Below, in pieces: positions 8,860 to 17,247 of a stretch of 64,000 nucleotides of DNA. Origin of the DNA: Spongiibacter nanhainus (lineage in GTDB: Bacteria > Pseudomonadota > Gammaproteobacteria > Pseudomonadales > Spongiibacteraceae); assembly GCF_016132545.1 (NCBI RefSeq), contig NZ_CP066167.1:2755001-2819000 (forward strand), given 5' to 3'. Positions within the stretch are counted from its first letter, which is position 1. Each line of letters starts with the position of its first letter. Below the pieces are notes generated by a model. That model did no database searches, was not told the DNA's origin, and saw only the letters and a program-made list of their open reading frames with translations. Both the position numbers and the translations under genes were made by a program.

Positions 8860-9384
8860 ATGCGTGACAAAGACCAAATAACTGCAGTGCTGACTAATTA
8901 TGCCACGGGGATTGATCAGCGGGACTGGACGTTATTTCGCAGCTGCTTCACCGAGGACTGTCAGTGCGACTACAGCGAAATGGGTGCCTGGCGAGATAGA
9001 GAAAGCATTACCCGCTATATGATCCACGCCCACTCAGGCCCATCCTTGCACCGCTTAAGCAATGCCAGCATTCACATTGAGGGCGATAGCGCCAACTCAC
9101 GGGTTTATGTCGATGCCCTGGTCACCGGCCCCAAGGGCATTGGAGGAGCCCAGACACTGGGATACTACGAGGATACCTGGCAGCGCCGAGATGAGGGCTG
9201 GAAGATCAGCGCACGACGTTTTGTACCAGTGCGCCTAAAATTCCTCGGCCTGCTGGGGCTTATTCCCTCTTTTCTAGCTCTACCTATCGCCGCTCTGGCA
9301 TCACGGCGGGTGAATGCCGCCCTCAATACCAAAAACCAGAATACCAAAAACCAGAATGCCAAAAACCAAAATACCAACCACTAA
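8860..9384 (+). CDS. SnoaL/NTF2-like protein with hydrophobic and repeat tail
   Basis: 174-aa protein. Residues about 1-125 form an NTF2/SnoaL-like fold (ITAVLTNYATGIDQRDWTLFRSCFTEDC, later RRDEGWKISARRFVPVR), the family that includes ketosteroid isomerase-like and ring-hydroxylating beta-subunit-like enzymes. After it come a hydrophobic segment (LLGLIPSFLALPIAALA, about 128-146) and a low-complexity tail of NTKNQ repeats encoded by a 15-bp tandem repeat. The stop codon interlocks with that of the MSMEG_0569-type gene on the other strand. The tail probably arose by repeat expansion. Function unknown; a small isomerase, dehydratase or binding role is possible. Confidence 0.7.
   Translation: MRDKDQITAVLTNYATGIDQRDWTLFRSCFTEDCQCDYSEMGAWRDRESITRYMIHAHSGPSLHRLSNASIHIEGDSANSRVYVDALVTGPKGIGGAQTLGYYEDTWQRRDEGWKISARRFVPVRLKFLGLLGLIPSFLALPIAALASRRVNAALNTKNQNTKNQNAKNQNTNH
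9325..9384. repeat. 15-bp coding tandem repeat (four copies, last one decayed)
   Basis: AATACCAAAAACCAG occurs exactly at 9325-9339 and 9340-9354, as AATGCCAAAAACCAA at 9355-9369 and as a degraded copy at 9370-9384 that contains the stop codon. It encodes (N-T/A-K-N-Q)n at the end of the SnoaL-like protein. Copy number is likely to vary between strains. Confidence 0.9.
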
Positions 9385-10643
9385 GCACTCACGGCATCGG
9401 CCACTTCGGCGGACTCGTATTCGGCAATTTTTTGTCCCAGGTATTCAGCATCTCTGGCTACCCCGGAGAAGCGCCCGGAACCCCAGGTATGCAGCCAGGG
9501 CAGACCGATAAAGTACAAGCCCGGCTGGGGCGATACGCCGCGACGGTGTTTGGGTTGCCCCATGCCATTGAACACCGGCGCATCCAACCAGCCAAAGTCG
9601 GGTTTAAAGCCGATGCACCAGATAATGCTGGCAATGCCTGCTTCTGCAAGCTTCAAGCGAGTCCGCTCCTGTTGAGGTGCCCACACCGGTGTATAGGGCT
9701 CTGCTGGCGGCGCATCGATACCGGCCTTGGCAATATAGTCATCGATACGGGCATTGATATTGCGATAGGTGTCATCGGCCTGATCCAGGTTAGATGTCAG
9801 GTTATCGCGAAATAACAGCTCGCCGTCCTCAAAGTCCTCCAGTGCGCCAAACAGCTCCATTCCCTCAAGGGCAAAGCGCCGCAGGTCGATCTCCCGGCCG
9901 CCATCGCGACCGGTAACATAGTGGTTGGTATTGTCCCGAACGCCCTCTCTTAAGGGGTGGTCCTCCACCGAGATATCGTAATAACCCATCTCATGCAGCC
10001 ACTCCACCACATCTTTGCCACGATACTGACGGGCTACTCGTGGCGCGTTTCCGGTAGCCAGATAAACCTGTCGACCCGCCAAATGCAAATCCTCGGCTAT
10101 CTGCGCGCCGGACTGTCCCGAGCCCACCACCAGCACCGGCCCTTCCGGCAGCTGTTGTGGATTTTTGTACTGGGCAGAATGCATTTGAAATGTCTGTGCC
10201 GGCAGCTTCTCCGCCATGCGGGGAATAATAGGGCTGTGGTATCCCCCGGAGGCTACCACCACCTGCTGACAGCGGTAGTTGCCCTCAGACGTTTGGACGG
10301 TATAGCCGCCGTCATCGTCGATACTCACTTGCTCCACCGCCACCCCCTCCCGGATGGGTGCTTGGACTTTATCGGCAAAACGCTGCAAGTAATCGAGAAT
10401 CTCCTCCCGGCGCATAAAGCCAAAGGGGTCATCACCATCGTAGGGATGGCCGGGCAGCTCGCACTGCCAGTTGGGAGTCACCAGGGTAAAGGAATCCCAG
10501 CGTTGGCTGGCCCAGCTGTGCATCTTGGTGCGGCGTTCAAACACCAGGTGCTCAATGCCCCGCTGTTTCAAGTAGTAACTTACGGACAGCCCTGCCTGTC
10601 CACCGCCGACAATAATCACAGGGATTTGCTTTGACACAGTCAT
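9381..10643 (-). CDS. MSMEG_0569-family flavin-dependent oxidoreductase (Nit1C cluster)
   Basis: 420-aa flavin monooxygenase-like protein. The FAD motif GGGQAG is at 13-18, the NADPH-site motif GSGQSG lies near residue 166, and a C-terminal GLPWLHTWGSGRFSGVARDA closes the FAD domain. The family is known as the flavoprotein of the Nit1C nitrilase cluster and probably oxidises a nitrogen compound before or after nitrile hydrolysis; the exact reaction is not established. The ATG at 10643 follows AAGGAAATACGGTT; a GTG six codons upstream is less likely. It is the last gene of the leftward Nit1C operon, 65 bp after the MSMEG_0570-type gene. Confidence 0.85.
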   Translation of the reverse strand: MTVSKQIPVIIVGGGQAGLSVSYYLKQRGIEHLVFERRTKMHSWASQRWDSFTLVTPNWQCELPGHPYDGDDPFGFMRREEILDYLQRFADKVQAPIREGVAVEQVSIDDDGGYTVQTSEGNYRCQQVVVASGGYHSPIIPRMAEKLPAQTFQMHSAQYKNPQQLPEGPVLVVGSGQSGAQIAEDLHLAGRQVYLATGNAPRVARQYRGKDVVEWLHEMGYYDISVEDHPLREGVRDNTNHYVTGRDGGREIDLRRFALEGMELFGALEDFEDGELLFRDNLTSNLDQADDTYRNINARIDDYIAKAGIDAPPAEPYTPVWAPQQERTRLKLAEAGIASIIWCIGFKPDFGWLDAPVFNGMGQPKHRRGVSPQPGLYFIGLPWLHTWGSGRFSGVARDAEYLGQKIAEYESAEVADAVSA

Positions 10644-10708
10644 AACCGTATTTCCTTGCACTGATCAGTAAAGCAGCGCCCCAGGCACTGCCTCTAAAGT
10701 TGAATCAA

Positions 10709-10993
10709 TTAGCGGATCTCGAGGATTTCCACTTTCCTGTCTGGGCTGCTTAAAAAGCGCTGAGCCTTGTGTTCAATTTGCGCCAGTTGATCTATGGCGC
10801 TACTGCAGTAATAGCCGTACTTTTTTTGCACCCTCTCACTGGCCTCGTTCAGGGCCAATCGGGCCTGCTGAACAAATTCCTCCAGGTCGTAGCTTTGTTT
10901 TTCCTGCAAGTGCTCGTGCAACACGGTGGAGGGGGAGTAACAATTGTCGACGCTGCCGTCGGGCCAGCGCACGGTAAAATTTAAAGCGGGCAT
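10709..10993 (-). CDS. MSMEG_0570-family nitrogen starvation response protein
   Basis: 94-aa soluble protein of unknown biochemical role. The start FTVRWPDGSVDNCYSPSTV and the helix with EFVQQARLALNEASERV match the small conserved Nit1C partner called MSMEG_0570 family. The ATG at 10993 lies inside the end of the AIR-synthase-like gene (13-bp overlap) and has GAGGATGCTTACCC upstream, so the two are translationally coupled. The C-terminal half contains SSAIDQLAQIEHKAQ, also family-like. Assignment rests on sequence character plus its exact place in the cluster. Confidence 0.8.
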   Translation of the reverse strand: MPALNFTVRWPDGSVDNCYSPSTVLHEHLQEKQSYDLEEFVQQARLALNEASERVQKKYGYYCSSAIDQLAQIEHKAQRFLSSPDRKVEILEIR

Positions 10994-12036
10994 GGGTAAG
11001 CATCCTCTAAAGTCTGTATGGCTGTATAAGGGCTATAACCTTCGGCTTGGGAACGGGACTTGACTTGGAACTTGGCTTGAGACTTGCCACCAAGGCCCAT
11101 CAGGGGCTGCTCGAGCAAATCCCAGAACAGGTCCTCCTCTAACCCCTCTCTGACGGTGAGCTGCAAACTAGTGTTGAGGGTACCGATGGGTGCTGCATCG
11201 ATGCCCCGCGCTGCAAATAACGACAGCAGTGTCGGCAGATAGCGGCTGTCACAACTCAGCACATAGCCAAAGCTGGGGAAGCTGCACAGCCAATCGCTGT
11301 GGCTAATACCCGCCGGACGTGGAATGGCCGCCAGATCCACATCGGCGCCAAGCTGAGAACACTCCAGAAGCATGAGCAGTGTGCCCAGCAATCCGGCCTG
11401 GCTAATGTCTTTGGCGGCACTGGCCAGGCCCCGCTCCGCGATGTGTGGCAGCAGTTCGATATCACCCCGCAAGCGCGCCGGCTCGGCACCGGTGGCCGCA
11501 TTCCAATTGAGGTAGGGCCGCCGATACTCGCCCCGCAGATCAATAGCGGCCACCAGTGTCTGCCCGTCTTTGGCGGCAAAGCTGCTCAATAAGGCCTCGG
11601 CCTGTCCAACAATGGCCACTGCCAATTGGGGCCCGCTGGCGTGAAGGTTGGTATGCCCCCCCACCACCGGAACATTGAAGGTCCGGGCGGCGTCGGCCAT
11701 GCCCTGCATCATCAACTTGGCGCTGTCATGACCCTGGTCCCAGATGGCATTCACCACGGCTGTGGGGCGCCCACCCATCGCGGCAATATCGCTGACATTG
11801 ACCATGACCCCACACCAACCGGCAAACCACGGATCGCTTTCGACGAACTCCGTGATAAAGCCCTCCATAGCCAGCAGGGTCCAACCCTGGCCGCCGGGAA
11901 TCACTGACGCATCATCACCGTTGCGACAAAAGCCCTTGGGCAGCTCCGGCATCAGCGGCGCCAGATCGGCAATGTCCCGCTTGTGGTCAATACCTGCATA
12001 ACGACGAACGCTACTAACGAGATCAGCAAGGCTCAT
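10981..12036 (-). CDS. Sll0787-family AIR synthase-like protein (Nit1C cluster)
   Basis: 351-aa protein of the PurM/AIR-synthase/hydrogenase-maturation HypE/thiamine-monophosphate kinase superfamily, ATP-using. N-terminal residues GDDASVIP (about 34-41) form the metal/ATP-binding GDDA motif, with MVNVSDIAAMGGRPTAVVNAIW and PVVGGHTNLHASGPQLAVAIVG as later family motifs. The reaction in the Nit1C pathway is unknown; ATP-dependent activation of an amide or thiocarboxylate is typical of the fold. The ATG at 12036 overlaps the TGA of the acetyltransferase (ATGA); the frame is open 26 codons upstream inside that gene, so the coupled start was preferred. Confidence 0.85.
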   Translation of the reverse strand: MSLADLVSSVRRYAGIDHKRDIADLAPLMPELPKGFCRNGDDASVIPGGQGWTLLAMEGFITEFVESDPWFAGWCGVMVNVSDIAAMGGRPTAVVNAIWDQGHDSAKLMMQGMADAARTFNVPVVGGHTNLHASGPQLAVAIVGQAEALLSSFAAKDGQTLVAAIDLRGEYRRPYLNWNAATGAEPARLRGDIELLPHIAERGLASAAKDISQAGLLGTLLMLLECSQLGADVDLAAIPRPAGISHSDWLCSFPSFGYVLSCDSRYLPTLLSLFAARGIDAAPIGTLNTSLQLTVREGLEEDLFWDLLEQPLMGLGGKSQAKFQVKSRSQAEGYSPYTAIQTLEDAYPCPL

Positions 12037-12668
12037 TTGCCGCCCTCCCCGTGCACGGCCAGCAAGCTGGGGAACAGCTCTCCGGCAGCCCGGCGTGACG
12101 GCCGCCGATTGCACACCATAAAGCCCTGATAGGGTTTATCGATGGGTGGATAGCGGCGCAAATCCGCTTGCATCAACGCGTGCTCCTGCCCACATACCCA
12201 GTTGCTGCCAATCCGCCGCCAATGCAGACGACGAAACAGCGGCTCGTTGCGCAACTGGACATTGGCAAGAAAACACTCGCAGCCCAGCGCGTGGGCGCTG
12301 GATACCGCCAGCTTGATCAGGCTGGCTCCCAGCTGGCCCTGCCGTCGATAGGCACTATCGACAGCCAGCCGGGAGCCATACCAGGTTCCCGGCGCTTCCT
12401 GGTGGATACGCACCGTAGCCACCACTTCCTGTGGGCAGCCACAGACACTGCCCAGCGCTACCAAGACCTGTGCCTGTCGGTCTACCGCATCAATATCGTC
12501 ATCGACAAACAGACCCTGCTCGCCGCAAAAAACCCGGCGGCGCAGATCATGGGCGGCGTCCACCTCCCAGGGCGCGCTTGCCCATTTAATGGTGTAACCG
12601 GTGTAGGGCAGCTCGCCCGTAGTCCGTCCGATCTCACTTCGCGGCGCCTCTGGCAATGGCATCGACAT
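12033..12668 (-). CDS. MSMEG_0567/Sll0786-family GNAT N-acetyltransferase (Nit1C cluster)
   Basis: 211-aa GNAT-fold acyltransferase. The region IKWASAPWEVDAAHDLRRRVFCGEQGLF followed by VVATVRIHQEAPGTWYGSRLAVDSAYRRQGQLGASLI contains the acetyl-CoA-binding RRQGQLG loop (Q/RxxGxG/A type). The family is the Nit1C acetyltransferase, thought to act with the radical SAM enzyme in nitrogen-starved cells. The start at 12668 has GAGGAGCCGCTA in front and lies 10 bp after the radical SAM stop; the longer open frame overlaps that gene. Substrate unknown. Confidence 0.85.
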   Translation of the reverse strand: MSMPLPEAPRSEIGRTTGELPYTGYTIKWASAPWEVDAAHDLRRRVFCGEQGLFVDDDIDAVDRQAQVLVALGSVCGCPQEVVATVRIHQEAPGTWYGSRLAVDSAYRRQGQLGASLIKLAVSSAHALGCECFLANVQLRNEPLFRRLHWRRIGSNWVCGQEHALMQADLRRYPPIDKPYQGFMVCNRRPSRRAAGELFPSLLAVHGEGGK

Positions 12669-12678
12669 TAGCGGCTCC

Positions 12679-13773
12679 TCACACTTCGTATTTAGATTGA
12701 CTGGAGCAGGCACCGCAGCGCCCACAGCCGGCTTTGATATCGGTGGAGCGCAAATTACCCGCCTTTAGCAGTGCGCCAACGCCCCGCAGTAACCCATCCA
12801 TAAACTCGCTGCTGGGTGCCGGATGGTCCTCCAGGGGCGTACCCCGAATAGGTACGAAGGGCACGACAAAGGGGTAAACCCCCAGCTCCACCAGCTCTTT
12901 GCAACAGTTCACAATCGCCTCGTGGCTGTCCCCCAGTCCAGCGAGGATATAGGTGCTGACTTGCCCGCGACCAAACACCGACACGGCATCGGCAAAAGCC
13001 TGCATGTAAACCGGCACTGGCAATTCCGACTTACCGGGCATCAATTCGTCTCGCAGCGACGGCGTCACGACCTCGAGGTGCATACCCAGTGCATCGATAC
13101 CGGCGTCTTTCATACGCTGATACCAAATGGGATCTCGCGGCGGCTCGCACTGCCCCTGAATGGGAATATCGACGGCAGCTTTAACCGCTTTGGCGCTATC
13201 ACACAGGACCGACGCCCCCCGGTCAGCGCTCGCCGGCGTGCCGGTGGTCATCACCATGTGCTTGATGCCATCCAACTTCACCGCCGCGGCGGCAACTTCC
13301 GCCAACTGCTCGGGGGTTTTGTGGGCAATGGTTCGACCGGCCCGAAGCGACTGGCCGATTGAGCAAAACTTGCAGGCTTTGCGGCGGCTCTCGTAGCGAA
13401 TGCAGGTTTGCAGCACCGTCGTCGCCAACACATCGGCGCTGTGCAAGGTGGCGATATGTGAATACGGCACGCCGTCGGCGGTGCTCAGGTCATAGAAGCT
13501 GGGCGTATGCACAAAGGTGATATCGGCGACCGGGATACCATCCTTATGTAGCGCCGGACCGCTGTCTTCGTCGCCAATGGAATAGGGGGACTGCCAGGCC
13601 TCATCGCTGTAGATGGGCACCATCACCGTGCTGTCGCCCACTTGCACTGCCTGGTGATCGCTGGGACCAGCGCCGCCGCGCCGCGTTAGGTGATCACCGC
13701 GCTTGCCATTAAGCCGTAGGCCCCGGGTCTGCAGATCAGTGATCAGCTGCTGTGTCGGCACGTTCGCATTCAT
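12679..13773 (-). CDS. MSMEG_0568-family radical SAM protein (Nit1C cluster)
   Basis: 364-aa radical SAM enzyme. Cluster ligands are Cys124, Cys134 and Cys137 (CX9CX2C, wider than the usual CX3CX2C), in [19 protein letters not shown] second cysteine group, Cys350, Cys353 and Cys356 ([10 protein letters not shown]), lies at the C-terminus and may bind an auxiliary Fe-S cluster. The middle follows a TIM-barrel pattern ([36 protein letters not shown]) resembling biotin-synthase-like enzymes. AGGAGAATACAGCG precedes the ATG, which overlaps the nitrilase gene by 38 bp. In Nit1C it presumably makes or modifies the substrate or product of the nitrilase, an inference from invariant gene order. Confidence 0.88.
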   Translation of the reverse strand: MNANVPTQQLITDLQTRGLRLNGKRGDHLTRRGGAGPSDHQAVQVGDSTVMVPIYSDEAWQSPYSIGDEDSGPALHKDGIPVADITFVHTPSFYDLSTADGVPYSHIATLHSADVLATTVLQTCIRYESRRKACKFCSIGQSLRAGRTIAHKTPEQLAEVAAAAVKLDGIKHMVMTTGTPASADRGASVLCDSAKAVKAAVDIPIQGQCEPPRDPIWYQRMKDAGIDALGMHLEVVTPSLRDELMPGKSELPVPVYMQAFADAVSVFGRGQVSTYILAGLGDSHEAIVNCCKELVELGVYPFVVPFVPIRGTPLEDHPAPSSEFMDGLLRGVGALLKAGNLRSTDIKAGCGRCGACSSQSKYEV

Positions 13774-14743
13774 CGCTGTATTCTCCTGTGGGCATGTCCG
13801 GCGCGCGGCCGGCCATGGTGTGGCTGCAGTGACTGGGCTGGTCGTTGATGGCCAGGCTCAGCAGTTCCGGCCGGGCGTAATGGCCCACGCTGTCCATCAT
13901 GCGTTTTCGTTTGGTAATCAGGCGCATATCGAGGTCGGCTACCACTAGCCCCTCTCCCTCCCGCAGTGGCTCGGCAAGATTGACGCCCTCCGGTGAGACA
14001 ATCGCGGTGTGGCAGCCACTGCGCAGGCCTTTCTGCAGGGCCGGGTCCGAGGTAATAGAGGCGATCTGCTCGTCGCTGAGCCAGCCGGTGGCATTCACCA
14101 CAAAGCAGCCGGACTCCAGTGCGTGGTGACGTATGGTCACATCGATCTGCTCGGCAAAGATCGGCCCCACCATTGAGCCGGGAAACTGGCTACAGTGGAT
14201 TTGCTCGTGCTGGGTCATCAGCGCGTAGCGGGCCAGGGGGTTGTAGTGCTCCCAACAGGCCAGAGCACCAATTCGCCCTACCCGGCTGTCCACCACTTTC
14301 AAACCCGAGGCATCACCCTGCCCCCACACCATGCGTTCGTGAAAGGTGGGGGTGATTTTGCGACGCTTCAGCAGCAGTTCTCCGTCGGCGTCAAAGATCA
14401 ATTGAGCGTTATAGAGACTGCCGTGATCGCGCTCATTGACCCCCAGCACCACGACAATGCCTCGGGCCCGGGCGCGCTCAGCCACTGCCGCTGTGACTGG
14501 CCCCGGCACTACCACCGCCTCTTCATAAAGGCGCATATGCTCGGCACCGCTGGCCACCGGGGGAGTAACAAAGGAATAGTATGGGTAGTAAGGCAACAGG
14601 GTTTCCGGAAACACGATCAGCGCCGCCCCGCCGGCAGCAGCCTGATCGATAGTTGCCAGCACCTTGGCCAGCGTCCCCTCACCACTACTCAGATCGGGGG
14701 CGATCTGAGCAGCGGCAACGCGGATGGTTTGAGAGTCAGACAT
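13736..14743 (-). CDS. nit1: Nitrilase Nit1 of the Nit1C cluster
   Basis: 335-aa member of nitrilase branch 1, cytosolic, hydrolysing a nitrile to a carboxylate and ammonia. Numbered from the ATG at 14743, the catalytic triad is Glu47 (VFPETLLP), Lys129 ([12 protein letters not shown]) and Cys163 ([11 protein letters not shown]). GAGAGGCGGTG directly precedes that ATG; a GTG one codon upstream is less likely. It follows the MSMEG_0572-type gene by 9 bp. In Pseudomonas pseudoalcaligenes a Nit1C cluster is needed for growth on cyanide through formation of nitriles, so assimilation of cyanide-derived or natural nitriles as a nitrogen source is the best guess here. Confidence 0.92.
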   Translation of the reverse strand: MSDSQTIRVAAAQIAPDLSSGEGTLAKVLATIDQAAAGGAALIVFPETLLPYYPYYSFVTPPVASGAEHMRLYEEAVVVPGPVTAAVAERARARGIVVVLGVNERDHGSLYNAQLIFDADGELLLKRRKITPTFHERMVWGQGDASGLKVVDSRVGRIGALACWEHYNPLARYALMTQHEQIHCSQFPGSMVGPIFAEQIDVTIRHHALESGCFVVNATGWLSDEQIASITSDPALQKGLRSGCHTAIVSPEGVNLAEPLREGEGLVVADLDMRLITKRKRMMDSVGHYARPELLSLAINDQPSHCSHTMAGRAPDMPTGEYSDECERADTAADH

Positions 14744-14752
14744 CACCGCCTC

Positions 14753-15235
14753 TCACACCGTCCAGGTATCAACAATAATGGCATTGTCTTTGATATGCAG
14801 TAGCTTAAGGTCCAGCACATCTAGGGGGTTAATGGGACGAATCCCTTCCACCAGCGAGGGCTCACCGTGACCGTAAAGGGCTTGCAATGCGAAGCGACAG
14901 GCATAGACCTTGCCGCCCTCAGCCATAAACTTGGTCAGCTGATTGTTGAAATTTAAATGACCTGGGAAGGCCTCATCGCCGATGGTGGGAAAGCCCCGCA
15001 TCAAACCCAGAGTCACACCGGGGCCATACAAGAGAATCGACGTTTCAAAGCCTTTGCGAAGCAGGCGGGTCGCCTGAAGCATATTGACCAGTCCGATAGA
15101 TCCCTCAAAGGCGACGGTATGAAAGGTCACCAGTGCTTTTTGGCCGGGCTCCGCCTTAACGTCCTCAAAAACTTTCTCTTCATAATCAACAAAGTAGTCA
15201 CCAGCTTTGTGTTGGGCATGGGTTACGCTTGGCAT
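14753..15235 (-). CDS. MSMEG_0572/Sll0783-family nitrogen starvation response protein (Nit1C cluster)
   Basis: 160-aa protein with a DsrE-like fold signature: [41 protein letters not shown] resembles sulfur-relay proteins, with [16 protein letters not shown] carrying a conserved Cys near residue 120. It is the first gene of the Nit1C operon and is preceded by GGAGACAAACC. The cyanobacterial relative Sll0783 is known to be strongly induced on nitrogen starvation. Biochemical role unknown; the fold suggests handling of a small molecule or transfer of a group on the Cys. Confidence 0.88.
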   Translation of the reverse strand: MPSVTHAQHKAGDYFVDYEEKVFEDVKAEPGQKALVTFHTVAFEGSIGLVNMLQATRLLRKGFETSILLYGPGVTLGLMRGFPTIGDEAFPGHLNFNNQLTKFMAEGGKVYACRFALQALYGHGEPSLVEGIRPINPLDVLDLKLLHIKDNAIIVDTWTV

Positions 15236-15286
15236 GGTTTGTCTCCATAAGTATGGCTAAAAATGTTGTGTTGCCATACGAATAGA

Positions 15287-15332
15287 GCAATCAATATGCC
15301 ATCTAACTTGTCATTGATTGCAATCAATATGC
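15287..15332. promoter_or_regulatory. Operator-like direct repeats and 16-bp perfect palindrome
   Basis: GCAATCAATATGC occurs at 15287-15299 and again at 15320-15332 (33 bp apart, about three helical turns). The second copy lies partly inside the perfect palindrome ATTGATTGCAATCAAT at 15313-15328. The position is 52-97 bp upstream of the first Nit1C gene. Likely binding site of the adjacent MocR-type protein. Confidence 0.6.
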
Positions 15333-15495
15333 GATCAAGCACGTCGCTCTAAATAAAATTTTTATTGCCGCTCAACTTCCCGTAAAACACCACAAATAAC
15401 GCACTTCGCCTATCAAATAGGTTTATGCACAGCGCTTGTGCGACAAAATGGAGAATGCAAAGAAATGGAGCACGAGAGTCATCGATCAATTTTAC

Positions 15496-15539
15496 ATGCA
15501 ATCAATTTTCTGGTTATATGCAATCAATTGCTGGTTATA
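15496..15539. promoter_or_regulatory. 22-bp spaced direct repeats upstream of the MocR gene
   Basis: ATGCAATCAATT occurs at 15496-15507 and 15518-15529, each followed by a CTGGTTAT sequence, with a one-base difference in spacing. Direct repeats two helical turns apart are the usual form of MocR-protein operators. The same core recurs on the Nit1C side, which suggests one regulator controls both directions. Confidence 0.6.
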
Positions 15540-15644
15540 AAACTATCAACCCAATAGCATGACCCAAGACGTCATACACCCAGAGCCACAGCAGACGGAG
15601 TCGAAATCCCGAGTGCGTCGACCTCGCCGTAATGGAACAACTGC

Positions 15645-17045
15645 ATGAATCAAGTAGAGTTAAAACGCTGGGCCAAAACCCTGGCGCAAGAAACGGGGCG
15701 CCCGGCCTATTTGTTGATCGCCGACCTTATTGCCGAAGACGTGGAATCGGGCCGACTCCAGGCCCGGGACCGCCTGCCTACCCTTCGCGATCTCGCCGCC
15801 GCAGTAAATATCAATTACACCACGGCCGCACGGGCCTACAGCGAGGCCAAGCGCCGCGGCTTGATTGAATCCCACCCCGGTTCCGGTAGCTATGTGAAGG
15901 GCAAGCCGGTCTCCCTCGGCCCGGTTGCCGGCGGCTACGAAATGACAATGAACCTGATGATCGAGCCGGCCATCCCGACCCTGGTCGAGTCGATACGAGA
16001 CAGCGCCATCGCGGTACTCGCTCAGCAGGATATTTACGCCCTGCTGCGCTACCAGTCATTTGGTGGCAGCCAGCACGACAAAGAGGCAGCGCTGCTGTGG
16101 CTGGATCGACGTCTCCGTCACGCCAGCCTGGAGCAAACACTGATTTGCCCCGGCATTCACAGCACCCTGGTTGGCTTGCTGAGCCTGCTGGCGCCCAAAG
16201 GCAAAGCTATCGCGGTGGAAAGTTTGGTTTACCCGGGTATCAAGGCCATCGCCGCGCAGCTTGGTCTGACCCTTCACGCACTGGAGCGGGATATGTACGG
16301 CCCACTCCCCCACGCCTTTGAAGAGGCCTGCAAAAGCGGCAAGATCGCCGCGTTTTATATCAACCCCACCATCGCCAACCCCACCGCCGCCACGATTCCC
16401 TACAAGCGCCGCGAAAACTTGGCCGATATCGCCCTGCGCTACAGCATTCCCATTATTGAGGACGATGCTTACACCATGCTCTGCACCGACGACATTACGC
16501 CCTTTGCAGAGCTGGCCCCGGAGCTGACCTACTATATCACCGGCACCGCCAAGTGCTTTGGCCCGGGGCTGCGCTCGGCCTTTTTACATGCGCCATCAAA
16601 ACGCCAGGCCCAGCGCGCCGCCGGTGCAATGCGCGCGCTCTCAGTGATGTCCAGCCCCTTGACCGATGCCCTGGTCAGCGCCTGGATTTTGGATGGCACT
16701 GCCGACGCTATGCTTAAGGCCATCCGCAACGAGGGCAATGCGCGCCTTAAACTGGCCGAACAGCACCTGGGGAGAACTTTGATAACGGGCGCAAATGGCG
16801 CCTTCCATCTTTGGCTTAAATTGCCCAAAGCCTCCAACTGGAATCCATCTGAATTGGCAGTGGAGTTGCGCTCACAAGGGGTTAGCGCCGTGGCCAGTGC
16901 GGTCTTTAGCACCGACAACAATCCACCAGACGGACTGCGGCTATGTTACGGTGGTCCAATCTCCCGGGGTAATTGGGAACAGAGCCTGCAACAGGTCGCG
17001 GACATTATCGAACAGCCGGCGTTTTTATCCTCCAACGCCCATTGA
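15645..17045 (+). CDS. MocR-type GntR/aminotransferase fusion regulator
   Basis: 466-aa transcription factor with an N-terminal winged-helix GntR domain (about 10-85; LPTLRDLAAAVNINYTTAARAYSEAKRRGLIES is the helix-turn-helix) joined to a fold-type I aminotransferase domain. PLP-binding features are retained: Lys303 in TGTAKCFGPGLR, Asp273 in IIEDDAY, Asn245 in the NPT motif and Arg310. The amino-acceptor domain therefore probably binds PLP and senses an amine or amino acid. It is transcribed away from the Nit1C genes, and the shared upstream region holds repeated CAATCAAT boxes, so control of nitrile/cyanide nitrogen use is the natural inference. No enzymatic neighbour suggests a metabolic aminotransferase instead. 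Confidence 0.88.
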   Translation: MNQVELKRWAKTLAQETGRPAYLLIADLIAEDVESGRLQARDRLPTLRDLAAAVNINYTTAARAYSEAKRRGLIESHPGSGSYVKGKPVSLGPVAGGYEMTMNLMIEPAIPTLVESIRDSAIAVLAQQDIYALLRYQSFGGSQHDKEAALLWLDRRLRHASLEQTLICPGIHSTLVGLLSLLAPKGKAIAVESLVYPGIKAIAAQLGLTLHALERDMYGPLPHAFEEACKSGKIAAFYINPTIANPTAATIPYKRRENLADIALRYSIPIIEDDAYTMLCTDDITPFAELAPELTYYITGTAKCFGPGLRSAFLHAPSKRQAQRAAGAMRALSVMSSPLTDALVSAWILDGTADAMLKAIRNEGNARLKLAEQHLGRTLITGANGAFHLWLKLPKASNWNPSELAVELRSQGVSAVASAVFSTDNNPPDGLRLCYGGPISRGNWEQSLQQVADIIEQPAFLSSNAH

Positions 17046-17247
17046 TTAATGTAACTTCCCTTAACGCTTACAGTCATTGATGCCGAGATCACCGGTGAAT
17101 AGCGCGCATTGCGTAATGCATCAAGGATGTTTGCTCGATTCGTTTTGTACCTTCATCCAAATTTAGTTAAAGTGCCGCTTCGTCAGCGCCATAATTGCTA
17201 CCTGCGGATCTTCCGCTAACGGTTGGTAACAGGGTTTCTATGAATTC

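Larger units (their letters stand above)
15236..15644. promoter_or_regulatory. Divergent control region of Nit1C and the MocR regulator
   Basis: 409-bp gene-free stretch between the leftward nitrilase operon and the rightward MocR-type regulator. It is AT-rich compared with its flanks and contains four CAATCAAT boxes in two groups (15287-15332 and 15496-15539). The group near 15300 sits at the Nit1C promoter side, the group near 15510 at the regulator side. No small ORF of merit was seen. Confidence 0.7.

Noticed and set aside
9165-9377. A minus-strand reading frame with a striking WFLAFWFLVFWFLV hydrophobic run
   Set aside because: It is the antisense of the NTKNQ-coding tandem repeat in the SnoaL-like gene; no SD or family support.
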